Origin: Pseudomonas koreensis
GTDB taxonomy: Bacteria; Pseudomonadota; Gammaproteobacteria; Pseudomonadales; Pseudomonadaceae
Direction of reading: 5' to 3'
DNA length: 64,000 nt
Assembly: GCF_025447595.1 (NCBI RefSeq)
Contig: NZ_JAOEJU010000001.1
Coordinates: forward strand, 186,001 to 250,000
Part shown: positions 44,888-52,631 of the stretch, one piece after another
Layout: the number at the start of each line of letters is the position of its first letter
How positions within the stretch are numbered: position 1 is the first letter of the stretch
Made by a program: the position numbers and the translations under genes
The notes under the pieces: model-generated
Told to the model about the DNA's origin: nothing
The model's database searches: none
Seen by the model: the letters and a program-made list of their open reading frames with translations, nothing else

Positions 44888-46798
44888 GTGTTTCAACGTC
44901 TTGTGTATTCGCTGTCCCTGTTGAGCCTGTCCATCGCCGCTGCCCAGGCAGCGGATCTCGATACCCCGCGTCTGGCGGGGATCGATAATTTCCGCGATAT
45001 CGCCGGCACCACCACCGCCTATTCCACGGCACACGACGGCACGATGCGCGCCGGCGTGTTCTATCGTTCCAATGCGCTGACGCCGACGGCGGCGGATCTG
45101 GCCACCCTGAACGGACTGGGGATCAAAGCGGTTTACGACTTGCGTACACCGAGTGAAATCGCCGGCACACCGGACACGCTGCCGGCCGGGGCGACCTACC
45201 AGAATATCGACATCATCGGCAGTACAACCTCCGGCTCGAACATCACCACGGTGTCGTTCAAAAGTGCCGCCGATGCCATCGCGATGATGCAGGAAACCAA
45301 CCGGGCCTTCGTCAGCGATGCCGGCATGCGCGGCCAGTTCAACGTGCTGTTCAACGAACTGGCCGGTGTCGACGGCGCCGCGCTGTTCCATTGCACCGCC
45401 GGCAAGGACCGCACCGGTTGGACGGCCGCCGTGCTGCTGAGCATCGCCGGCGTGGATAACGCCACGATCATGAACAACTACCTGGCGACCAACGACTACA
45501 CCGCTGCGCGGGTGGCCAAGACCCTGGCGATGATGCCGCCGAGCATGGCCGCGATCTACGCGCCACTGCTGGGCGTCGAGGCCAGTTATCTGCAAGCGGG
45601 CCTGGATCAGGTGACTGCGCAATACGGCAGCATGGACAACTACCTCAAGCAGGGGCTGGGTCTGTCTCAGGAAACCATCTATGTGTTGCGCGGCAAAATG
45701 GTCGAGTACAACAGCCTGCCGGGTCAGGCAGGGCTGATCGGCAACGCCGCCGCTGGCGCGCAACTGTTGCAGGAATTGCAGAACAGCAAACTGTCGGGCA
45801 CTTACAGCGCCTACAACTACTACCTGCAATCGGCCATCGACGCCGGCACCCTCAGTGGTGTCGAGTCCACGGTCGGCGGTCAGGTACACGCGGATGCGGC
45901 CAGTTACCTGCTGCGTCAGAACGCGATGATCGAGCAGGCCGCCGCGCCGTTCGCCAGCGGCACTGACCTCAAGGTCGGTCAATACCGCTTGTGGAGCACC
46001 GCGCTCGCCGGTTACCTGGGCACCGACGGCTCGGCCCATGCGCAAAGCAGCAACGAACACAGTCAGGGCCTGATGGTTGGCGTCACTCAGCGGTTCTCCG
46101 AACAATTTAGCGCTCGCGGCGGCATCGGTTACAGCAAAGGCACTGTCGGCGGCGCAGGTGGCGAGGCCGATACCGATTTCACTTTCCTCGACATTGGCGC
46201 CCGTTACGGCTTCACCAGCCTGGAACGTGGCCTGTTTGTCGATGCAAACCTCAGCGCCGGTTACGTCGACTACGACAGCAAGCGCGATCTCGGCGGCGGC
46301 CTCGGCTCGGCGAAGGGCGACACCCACGGCAACCTCAGCGGCGCCACGTTGGCACTCGGTTATCGGATGCCGATGAACGATGTGGTTCTGGAGCCGAGCC
46401 TCGGCGTGCGCGTCAGTCGTCTGGACCTGTCCGGCTTCCAGGAGAAGGGCAGTGAACTGGCTCTCAATGTCGATGACATTCAGGAAACCCGTCGCAGCGC
46501 GGTGGCCAATCTCGACGTCTCGTTCGCCCCGATGCCAATGGGCGCGTGGCAACTGGTGCCGGGCGTGCGGGTCGGTTACGAGCGTGTGCTGGGCGATCAT
46601 CAGGTCGACAGCGAAGGGCATCTGCTGGGGCTGGATATCGAACAGCGCGCGGCGTTCGACAACCGCGATCAGTTCAGCGGCGGCGTGAATGTCATGGCCA
46701 GCCTCGGCGCCCTGAGCGTGGGTGCTGAGGTCGGTGCCACCGGCGGGGGCGACAGCCACGGTTTCAGCGGTGCGCTCAAGGCCAGTTATCAGTTCTGA
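44888..46798 (+). CDS. Tyrosine-phosphatase-like passenger fused to an autotransporter barrel
   Basis: A 636-residue surface protein with a Sec signal (MFQRLVYSLSLLSLSIAAAQA-A). The passenger (~22-330) is a Y_phosphatase3-type domain: GIDNFRDIAG, VFYRSNAL, VYDLRTPSE and the P-loop HCTAGKDRTG near residue 167, an intact C-x5-R signature. The last ~270 residues form an autotransporter beta-barrel with alternating strands ending in a terminal Phe (ASYQF). It should display a phosphatase on the cell surface or outside. The start is a GTG with a TGAGG ribosome binding site. Confidence 0.92.
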   Translation: MFQRLVYSLSLLSLSIAAAQAADLDTPRLAGIDNFRDIAGTTTAYSTAHDGTMRAGVFYRSNALTPTAADLATLNGLGIKAVYDLRTPSEIAGTPDTLPAGATYQNIDIIGSTTSGSNITTVSFKSAADAIAMMQETNRAFVSDAGMRGQFNVLFNELAGVDGAALFHCTAGKDRTGWTAAVLLSIAGVDNATIMNNYLATNDYTAARVAKTLAMMPPSMAAIYAPLLGVEASYLQAGLDQVTAQYGSMDNYLKQGLGLSQETIYVLRGKMVEYNSLPGQAGLIGNAAAGAQLLQELQNSKLSGTYSAYNYYLQSAIDAGTLSGVESTVGGQVHADAASYLLRQNAMIEQAAAPFASGTDLKVGQYRLWSTALAGYLGTDGSAHAQSSNEHSQGLMVGVTQRFSEQFSARGGIGYSKGTVGGAGGEADTDFTFLDIGARYGFTSLERGLFVDANLSAGYVDYDSKRDLGGGLGSAKGDTHGNLSGATLALGYRMPMNDVVLEPSLGVRVSRLDLSGFQEKGSELALNVDDIQETRRSAVANLDVSFAPMPMGAWQLVPGVRVGYERVLGDHQVDSEGHLLGLDIEQRAAFDNRDQFSGGVNVMASLGALSVGAEVGATGGGDSHGFSGALKASYQF

Positions 46799-46810
46799 GT
46801 TACCGGAAGA

Positions 46811-46840
46811 GGAAAAGGACTGCTTCAGCGCAGTCCTTTT
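46811..46840. terminator. Bidirectional terminator between autotransporter and AraC genes
   Basis: AAAAGGACTGC and GCAGTCCTTTT form an 11-bp stem with A/T tracts on both flanks. The AraC-family stop codon lies in the loop, so the hairpin serves both convergent genes. Confidence 0.85.
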
Positions 46841-47805
46841 CGCATTTCCGCGGGGCTCACGCCGTAGGCTTCCTGGAAGTACTGGCAGAACCGGCCGACG
46901 TTGCTGAACCCGAATTGCAGGGCCACGTCGGTTACGGATGACGATTGGCCTTGCTTCAACGTTTCGCAGGCGCGCTCCAGCCTGACCTGTCGCTGGTACG
47001 CGACAATCGAGGTGCCGACGAACCGACGGAAACCTTCCTGCAAGGCCCGCAGGCTGACGTTCACCAGCCCCGCCAGATCCGTCCCGCTGACCAGTTGCTC
47101 GGGATGAGCCTGAATGTATTCGATGGCCTGCTTCACATGCCGAGGTGCGATCTGCGCCTCGGGGCGGCGCAAGGCCTCGCTGAAGTTGTGCGGCCAGGCT
47201 TCCAGCACCGCGTCCACCAGCATCTCTCGCAGGCGCGACGGCATCAGCGAACCGGCGTTCAACAACAGATCGAATTCGGTGCCAGTGGCCAGATCGATCA
47301 GCGCACGAATCCCCTGAAACGCCGGGCTGTTCAGATCTACCCTCGGCTCGAAATGCAGCTTGTGCACGATCGGTCGGCCCAACAGTGACGACAGCCGTTC
47401 AGTGAGCGCGGCGCGACTGATCGACATGCCGTGCTGGGCGTGGTTGTCGACAAAGCGCATCGAGCGCAGATCCGCCTTGTCGATGGCCAGCCCGACATCG
47501 GTCAGCCCAACGGATTCATGATTGAAAATGATCTTGCCGGCGGTGGGAATGACGAAAGTGATTTCGTCGAACGGCTCGGGGAAGGTGACATTGAAATCGC
47601 CCCGGTAATGCATGCGCCGGAAACTCACGCCTTCATACCGCCCGTAAACGCCGCCGATGATGATGTCTTTGGGTGGCGGCGGGGTATCGCCATAACGGTT
47701 GCCGAACATTCGCGAGAACAGCGCGCCGAAATCGTCGCTGGCCATGTTGTCGGATCGCAGGATGATGGACTGGCGCGTCGGGGTCGAGTACACCGGGAGG
47801 GTCAC
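46825..47805 (-). CDS. AraC-family transcriptional regulator
   Basis: A 326-residue activator. The N-terminal ~200 residues match the AraC-binding-like sensor domain found in catabolic regulators. The C-terminal ~110 carry two helix-turn-helix units, the second in SSVTDVALQFGFSNVGRFCQ and the closing EAYGVSPAEMRKGLR. The start could be internal (MASDDFGAL), but the longer form keeps a credible N-terminus. It converges with the autotransporter gene, and its stop lies inside the shared terminator. The MFS transporter gene on the same strand upstream is a possible target. Confidence 0.88.
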   Translation of the reverse strand: MTLPVYSTPTRQSIILRSDNMASDDFGALFSRMFGNRYGDTPPPPKDIIIGGVYGRYEGVSFRRMHYRGDFNVTFPEPFDEITFVIPTAGKIIFNHESVGLTDVGLAIDKADLRSMRFVDNHAQHGMSISRAALTERLSSLLGRPIVHKLHFEPRVDLNSPAFQGIRALIDLATGTEFDLLLNAGSLMPSRLREMLVDAVLEAWPHNFSEALRRPEAQIAPRHVKQAIEYIQAHPEQLVSGTDLAGLVNVSLRALQEGFRRFVGTSIVAYQRQVRLERACETLKQGQSSSVTDVALQFGFSNVGRFCQYFQEAYGVSPAEMRKGLR

Positions 47806-47907
47806 CTTGGCAGTCGGGGCGCCGAGGCTATCAAGGCAGAATGACGGCTGTATGACAGCGCTCGATGCTGTGCCCGAGCGCCGGGCACAGCATCGAGTAA
47901 AGCGGTC

Positions 47908-49590
47908 TCAACTGTGATGAATGTCCCGGTCCTTGGTCTCCGGCATGAAGAAGATCCCCAGAATCGCCGTCATCACCGCAATCACGATCGGATACCACAA
48001 GCCGTAGTAAATATCCCCGGTGGCCGCGACCATCGCGAACGCCACGGTCGGCAGGAACCCGCCGAACCAGCCGTTGCCGATGTGGTACGGCAGCGACATT
48101 GAGGTGTAGCGGATGCGCGCCGGGAACAGCTCGACCAGCCACGCCGCAATCGGGCCGTAAACCATGGTCACGTAGATCACCAGCACGGTCAGCAGGAGCA
48201 ACACCATCGGGTAATTGGTCTTGGCCGGGTCGGCTTTTTCAGGGTAACCGGCTTCTTTCAGCGCCGTGCCGAGGCTGGCGGTGAAGGCGTCGTTGCGGGT
48301 CTTGAAGTCAGCGGCCGGCAGGGTCGTGCCTTCGAAGCTTTCGATGACCTTGTCGCCGATGCGCACCTGGGCCACGGTGCCCGGTTCCGCCACCACGTTT
48401 TCATACGGGATCGCCCGTTTGGCCAGGATGGTTTTCGCCAGGTCGCAGGAACTGGTGAATTTGGCCTTGCCCACCGGATCGAACTGGAACGAGCACTGGT
48501 CGGGATTGGCGATCACCTTGACCGGGTTCTTCTCCTGGGCGATGAACACGTCGGGGTTACCGTACTGGGTCAGCGCGTGGAAGATCGGGAAGTACGTCAC
48601 CGCCGCCAGAATGCACCCGGCCATGATGATGCCCTTGCGCCCGATGCGGTCGGACAGGCTGCCGAAGATCACGAAGAACGGCGTGCCGATCAGCAGCGAA
48701 CCGGCGATCAGCAGGTTGGCGGTCTGCGGGTCGATCTTCAGTGTTTGCAGCAGGAAAAACAGCGCGTAGAACTGCCCGGTGTACCAGACCACCGCTTGGC
48801 CGGCGGTGCCGCCGAGCAGGGCCATGATCACGATTTTCAGGTTGTCCCAACGGGCGAAGGACTCGGTCAGCGGCGCTTTCGACGCCTTGCCTTCGGCCTT
48901 CATCTTCATGAACACCGGCGACTCGCTCAGTTGCAGGCGGATGTACACCGATACGATCAGCAGCAGGATCGACAGCAGAAACGGAATCCGCCAGCCCCAG
49001 GCCTCGAACGCCTCGGTGCCCAGCGCCGTGCGGCAGGCCAGAATCACCAGCAGCGACAGAAACAGCCCCAGTGTCGCGGTGGTCTGAATCCACGAGGTGA
49101 AGAACCCGCGTTTGCCCTTCGGCGCATGCTCGGCCACATACGTCGCCGCGCCGCCGTACTCACCACCCAGCGCCAGGCCTTGCAGCAGCCGCAGGGTAAT
49201 CAGAATGATCGGCGCTGCGACCCCGATGGTCGCGTAACCGGGCAGGAATCCCACAATCGCCGTCGACACACCCATGATCACAATCGTGATCAGAAACGTG
49301 TGCTTGCGCCCGATCATGTCGCCCAACCGCCCGAACACAATCGCCCCGAACGGCCGCACCGCAAAGCCTGCGGCGAAGGCGAGCAGGGCGAAGATGAACG
49401 CCGTGGTCTCGTTCACCCCGGCGAAGAAGTGCTTGGCGATGATCGCGGCGAGTGAGCCGTAAAGGTAAAAGTCATACCACTCGAACACCGTGCCGAGGGA
49501 CGACGCAAAGATCACCTTGCGCTCCTCGCGGCTGATGCTGTGGTTGGTCGGGGGGGCGCTGCCGGTGGACATGCTGTCGAGTACGGCCAT
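47908..49590 (-). CDS. MFS transporter of the metabolite:H+ symporter type with an inserted loop
   Basis: A 560-residue, twelve-helix MFS protein of the metabolite:H+ symporter class: VFEWYDFYLYGSLA in helix 1, the GRLGDMIGRKHTF loop, and GLALGGEYGGAATYVAEH. Between helices 8-9 and 10-11 it carries a long extra hydrophilic loop (about residues 355-465, with two cysteines, CSFQF and SSCDL), making it longer than the usual ~430. Substrates in this class are organic acids; here unknown. The ATG is preceded by GGAG. Confidence 0.93.
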   Translation of the reverse strand: MAVLDSMSTGSAPPTNHSISREERKVIFASSLGTVFEWYDFYLYGSLAAIIAKHFFAGVNETTAFIFALLAFAAGFAVRPFGAIVFGRLGDMIGRKHTFLITIVIMGVSTAIVGFLPGYATIGVAAPIILITLRLLQGLALGGEYGGAATYVAEHAPKGKRGFFTSWIQTTATLGLFLSLLVILACRTALGTEAFEAWGWRIPFLLSILLLIVSVYIRLQLSESPVFMKMKAEGKASKAPLTESFARWDNLKIVIMALLGGTAGQAVVWYTGQFYALFFLLQTLKIDPQTANLLIAGSLLIGTPFFVIFGSLSDRIGRKGIIMAGCILAAVTYFPIFHALTQYGNPDVFIAQEKNPVKVIANPDQCSFQFDPVGKAKFTSSCDLAKTILAKRAIPYENVVAEPGTVAQVRIGDKVIESFEGTTLPAADFKTRNDAFTASLGTALKEAGYPEKADPAKTNYPMVLLLLTVLVIYVTMVYGPIAAWLVELFPARIRYTSMSLPYHIGNGWFGGFLPTVAFAMVAATGDIYYGLWYPIVIAVMTAILGIFFMPETKDRDIHHS

Positions 49591-49814
49591 GGGTGTTCTC
49601 CGTCGTGCTTGTTTTTGTAGGCCGGAGCACTTCATCAACGTCGCGTACCCGAGGCCTGTGGCGGATGCCGGATCAGGTGTTTCTTGGAACTTGCACAGAA
49701 TCTCAACCTCGCGGGAGGGCGGGGTTTCATTGAGCATAATTGGGATTGGGGGGATATCCAGTGGCGGCGGATGTGGGCAGTGATGGAGAGAGGTTGGCTG
49801 GCTCGGGAAGAGAA

Positions 49815-49970
49815 TGAATTAAATGAGTCCGTGTCCTTCGTTTCTTATCGTTATTCAGAATTTCGTTTGTTCTGAATAAGTATTAAAAACTGTCATTTCT
49901 ATCAGGTGCGATTATGGCTGTTTGTGTTGATACTTTGTTTGGTCAAAGGGATGGAAAATAATTTATCCGC
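49815..49970 (+). repeat. Direct repeat copy 1 (cassette leader)
   Basis: About 156 bases that recur, roughly three-quarters identical, at 51114-51268, including an uninterrupted 26-base identity. It contains the 8-bp dyad ATTCAGAA/TTCTGAAT (49853-49877) and ends in a degenerate copy of the 'aaataaatctgtcccc' half-palindrome. It leads directly into the small ORF at 49998. The preceding 49591-49814 holds the MFS promoter region and no gene I support. Confidence 0.85.
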
Positions 49971-49997
49971 ATTTTTATAGGGTTAATGGAGGGGAAT

Positions 49998-50264
49998 ATG
50001 GGCTCTGAAAGCGAGTTGATCTTAACAGGTCGAAACGACGCTCTTACGGACGAGGTCATCAAGGCTGCGCTGGAAAAAAAGTTTGGACGTGGTGTTGAAA
50101 CCATTGTAAGAGTTGGTTTGGAACTCATAAAATTTACATTGGCTCCGGTTTCTACACGTTCTTTATCTTCGGGAGGTATAGATGTTCAGAGTAGATTTTC
50201 AATCAATATTATAGATACTCCAGGGCATGTTGACTTTACGGTTGAGGTGGAGCGTCCATTGTAG
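49998..50264 (+). CDS. Small cassette ORF ending in an EF-G-like peptide (88 aa)
   Basis: An 88-residue frame with GGAGGGG just before the ATG. The first ~68 residues (MGSESELILTGRNDAL...) match nothing I know. Residues ~69-88 read SINIIDTPGHVDFTVEVER-PL, almost identical to the G3 (switch II) region of translation factor EF-G, where the family has INIIDTPGHVDFT[IV]EVERS[LM]. The frame then stops. The codons are AT-richer than in neighbouring genes. It could be a chimeric gene remnant, or a real small protein that borrowed the peptide. It lies inside a repeat-bounded cassette. Function unknown. Confidence 0.6.
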   Translation: MGSESELILTGRNDALTDEVIKAALEKKFGRGVETIVRVGLELIKFTLAPVSTRSLSSGGIDVQSRFSINIIDTPGHVDFTVEVERPL

Positions 50265-50276
50265 AATCAACAAATC

Positions 50277-50309
50277 AAAGGGGACGGATTTATTTAGTCG
50301 TCCCCTTTT
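50277..50309. repeat. 'ggggac' palindrome, copy 1, next to RAYT stop
   Basis: AAAGGGGACG and CGTCCCCTTTT pair across a short AT-rich loop (gatttatttagt). It lies 13 bases after the EF-G-tailed ORF and 4 bases beyond the stop of the transposase gene on the other strand. The same palindrome ends the second cassette at 51722-51756, including the flanking TTGATGTTA. Confidence 0.85.
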
Positions 50310-50313
50310 GATG

Positions 50314-51009
50314 TTAGGAACTTTTCTCTGGCCGTCCTCGACCTCGGAATTGAATGCGTCTCCCGGTGATTTTCTCGATTTCATCGACGAATTTCAGGTT
50401 GCCAGTCAGTTGGCTCCGCTGAAGTGCACCCCTTATGAGTTGCAGTTCATTGGTTGGTGTCGCCATCTCAACAAACGATCTATAGCGTTCACGCCGTTTG
50501 GCATCGGTAGGCCCTAACTCCAGAAAGCAGGGATCTTTGTCCAGCCAGATGGATGCAGAGAAGTCGCTCAGGCGCAGAGCAAAACTTGACCAGCGATAAT
50601 CTTCTGCGCGCGCCACCATCTGGGCTCGCACCGGGTTTAACTCGATGTAGCGACTGCAAGCCAAGAGATAAGTGTCGGATTGAACGACGCTGGATTTGTA
50701 GCGACTTTCCCATAGCGTGCCAGTCCGCCCCTCAAGCTTGTTGCGATAGCGCGTCATCCGCCCGGCGAGGGCTTTCATGAGCTGTCCAAGGCTGGCCGTT
50801 GCTTCACCTGGAGCGAGCAGCAAGTGCACATGGTTGGTCATCAGGCAGTAGGCATAAACTTTTATACCTAATGCTTCTTTGAGTTCGCGCAGGTCAGAGA
50901 GATAGCGTTCGAAGTCTGCCGGTTCGGCGAACACAACCTGCCTGTTGTGGCCGCGCTGCACGATGTGGTGCGGGTAGTGAGGTAGCACGATGCGTCCCGT
51001 TCTGGGCAT
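50314..51009 (-). CDS. REP-associated tyrosine transposase (RAYT, Y1 family)
   Basis: A 231-residue HUH-type single-strand nuclease of the TnpA-REP family. The HUH motif is NHVHLL (His60, His62), preceded by HHIVQRGHNRQVVF and followed by GRTGTLWESRYKSSVV, with further tyrosines in YLLACSRYIELNPVRA. Such proteins cut and join hairpins such as REP sequences but are usually single-copy and domesticated. Its stop codon is 4 bases from a ggggac palindrome that is a plausible target. It sits between two ORF cassettes with direct-repeat leaders. Confidence 0.92.
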   Translation of the reverse strand: MPRTGRIVLPHYPHHIVQRGHNRQVVFAEPADFERYLSDLRELKEALGIKVYAYCLMTNHVHLLLAPGEATASLGQLMKALAGRMTRYRNKLEGRTGTLWESRYKSSVVQSDTYLLACSRYIELNPVRAQMVARAEDYRWSSFALRLSDFSASIWLDKDPCFLELGPTDAKRRERYRSFVEMATPTNELQLIRGALQRSQLTGNLKFVDEIEKITGRRIQFRGRGRPEKSS

Positions 51010-51113
51010 GAGTCTTCCTACGTCCTTGTTAAACAGATGAAGTTTAGAAGGTGGGGAGGCTGAGGCTGGCGGGATGTGTCAGATAATGTATCCAGTCGGG
51101 TTGTGGAGGGGGG

Positions 51114-51268
51114 TGAATTAAATGAGTCTGTGTCCTTGGGTTTTTATCGCTGTTCAGAATTGTTGTTGTTCTAAATAAGTATTAAAAACTGTCATTTCTG
51201 TCAGGTGTGGTTTTAGGCTTTTGTGTCGATACTTTTCTGGTGGCTGGGCGGAAAATAAATCTGTCCCC
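51114..51268 (+). repeat. Direct repeat copy 2 (cassette leader)
   Basis: The second copy of the ~155-bp leader, about 1.3 kb downstream of the first, with only part of the TTCAGAA dyad conserved. It ends ggaaaataaatctgtcccc, the reverse complement of the 'ggggacagatttatt' half of the terminal palindrome, so the ORF that follows is bounded by short inverted repeats. A T/G-rich tract of imperfect TTTGTTTGCT repeats (51270-51310) comes next. Confidence 0.85.
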
Positions 51269-51340
51269 TTTGTTTGCTCTTTGTTTGCTTTGTTTGCTTT
51301 GCTTTGTTCTTTTGATTTCTTGGTTGCCAGGAGTGTCGAG

Positions 51341-51682
51341 ATGAGTATGCGGGTAGAAAGCGCAAGTGATATTGTCTGGAATATGGTGCGTATATTGGCG
51401 CGAGTCGATTTTTTTGAGGAGGAACAACAAAAGGCGTTTGAGGAGGTTTTGAAACCGTTTTTGATTCTCTTGGGTGCGCAAAAGAAGTGCTATGGAGCAT
51501 TTGTTTCTATGAGTGTTGTTGACGGATTGAAAGCTCAAGGTTTGGAAAGGTTATGTTATGTGGCGTTGGATTTTGACGAGGAAGTGTCGGTTGTTTCATC
51601 GCGTAGAAAAACAGCGTTGCAGGATATTGCAATTTTAACGGGAGGGCAGGCTATTTTTGAGGACTTGGGCCTCAGAAGTTAG
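51341..51682 (+). CDS. Small cassette ORF ending in a GroEL-like peptide (113 aa)
   Basis: A 113-residue frame starting seven bases after AGGAG. The first ~86 residues are a helical, acidic sequence (MSMRVESASDIVW..., FFEEEQQKAFEEVL) that I cannot place. The end, SRRKTALQDIAILTGGQAIF then EDLGLRS, closely copies the chaperonin GroEL segment RRKAMLQDIATLTGGxVISEEIG. Codon use is AT-rich. As in the neighbouring cassette, an unknown N-terminus is joined to a slice of a universally conserved protein, then a stop and the ggggac palindrome. Function unknown. Confidence 0.6.
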   Translation: MSMRVESASDIVWNMVRILARVDFFEEEQQKAFEEVLKPFLILLGAQKKCYGAFVSMSVVDGLKAQGLERLCYVALDFDEEVSVVSSRRKTALQDIAILTGGQAIFEDLGLRS

Positions 51683-51731
51683 TGACCAGAAAGGGGACTG
51701 ACCAGAAAGGGGACTGGACCAGAAAGGGGAC
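51683..51731 (+). repeat. Three tandem copies of a 16-bp unit
   Basis: tgaccagaaaggggac is present twice exactly (51683-51698, 51699-51714) and once with one inserted G (51715-51731). The last copy runs straight into the ggggac palindrome, so the array looks like slippage or repeated cutting at the palindrome's left edge. Confidence 0.85.
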
Positions 51732-51756
51732 AGATTTATTTAATCGTCCCCTTTTG
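51722..51756. repeat. 'ggggac' palindrome, copy 2
   Basis: GGGGAC (51726-51731) and GTCCCC pair around agatttatttaatc. The arms and the flanking TTTTGATGTTA match the copy at 50277-50309. It closes the GroEL-tailed cassette. Confidence 0.85.
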
Positions 51757-51796
51757 ATGTTAAGTGGTAGCGAAAATATGCCTTTGCCAGTGCGGC

Positions 51797-52180
51797 TTAT
51801 TCCGTCGGCACAACGTTATCCAGCACCTGATTTACCGCCAGTTCCGCCAGCATCACGATCTGGGCGATGCCTTGTGCGGTTTTGCGGTGGGGGCCTTCGA
51901 GGAGGTCGACGAAGTTGTTGAGCATGACGTTGGCCGAGCCCAGGGTTTCGACGGCGTCGGCGAGCAGGGATTCGTTGTTGCTGGCGGGGTTGGCCTGGTA
52001 GAGGCGGTTGGGGTAGTAGGGCGCGGCCATCATGTGGGCTGATATCGGGCCTAGGTGGTAGTCGAGCGCGCGGTTGGCGGCTTCGTTGAATCTTTTGGAG
52101 TCAGGGCATTCGTAGGGGGAAGTTGGATCGGTGATGCTGGCCGGTTCGGTGAGCGGTGGATTTGGCGTTACTTTGAACAT
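51797..52180 (-). CDS. DUF6124 family protein (127 aa)
   Basis: A protein of 127 residues typical of pseudomonads: MFKVTPNPP at the start, SKRFNEAANRALDYHL, then SLLADAVETLGSANVML and the C-terminal IVMLAELAVNQVLDNV. Earlier annotations place such proteins in DUF3077. It is a small soluble helical protein of unknown function that occurs in multiple copies per genome. Its upstream region on the minus strand is highly structured (see the RNA candidate). Confidence 0.85.
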   Translation of the reverse strand: MFKVTPNPPLTEPASITDPTSPYECPDSKRFNEAANRALDYHLGPISAHMMAAPYYPNRLYQANPASNNESLLADAVETLGSANVMLNNFVDLLEGPHRKTAQGIAQIVMLAELAVNQVLDNVVPTE

Positions 52181-52204
52181 GGTGATGTGCCTCGTTGAGG
52201 CTGC

Positions 52205-52400
52205 AACCGTCTCGCTGCTAAACGGAAGGTGGCAGCTGTGCGCAAGTTAGCAGACCGGTCATCACCAAACCCGGCGCACCCGAAGGTGCCATGCGCACAG
52301 CCACCGCAAAATGCAGGTGAAAACCTGACAAGGTGAGATGTGCAACCGTGGTAGATGAGTCGGGCTGCTAAACCCGATCACTGCGAATCAGTGACCCGAT
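52205..52400 (-). ncRNA. Structured leader / C4-antisense-like RNA candidate upstream of DUF6124 gene
   Basis: On the minus strand a long stem joins GGTGGCTGTGCGCA with TGCGCACAGCTGCCACC (52292-52305 with 52228-52244). Inside it is a hairpin GGCACC-TTCG-GGTGCGCC (52273-52290), and next to it lie CACTG...CAGTG and CGGG...CCCG hairpins with GGGTTTAGCAG loop sequence and a CTGCTAA complement. This resembles the phage P4 C4 antisense RNA arrangement. Family assignment is from memory of the pattern and unconfirmed. The rest of 52400-52631 holds no gene I support. Confidence 0.45.
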
Positions 52401-52631
52401 CCAAGTTACCGGCCGACCCCAAGGCGCACAAGCCGGCGGATTCTGGCGTAGCCGTAGGCTCTGGCGCAAGGATTTGTAGGCATCCGGACGCATTCCGACA
52501 TGTCTTTAAACGGCGTGCTCCAAACCTGTTTATCGATCATTGCCCAACGAGGAGAAGCCTGACGCTTTACGTCTCCAGGCCATTCGTCGCCAACCTCGCA
52601 CTCATCACGCCGACGCCCGCTCAAAAGCTGC

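Noticed and set aside
44840..46759. Very long minus-strand frame opposite the phosphatase-autotransporter gene
   Set aside because: A mirror of GC-rich codon bias; the plus-strand frame has a signal peptide, a P-loop and a barrel, whereas the reverse reading is low-complexity His/Gln/Arg-rich.
49684..49875. Short plus-strand frame within the first direct repeat region
   Set aside because: No ribosome binding site, no homology recognised, and it reads through repeat sequence not conserved in frame in copy 2.
51270..51310. TTTGTTTGCT-like tandem tract as a possible regulatory array
   Set aside because: The units are imperfect and short; low-complexity slippage explains them, and no equivalent exists in the first cassette.
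49591..52400. Prophage or integrative element
   Set aside because: No integrase, phage structural gene or tRNA-associated att duplication; the region is explained better by RAYT-type hairpins and small cassettes.
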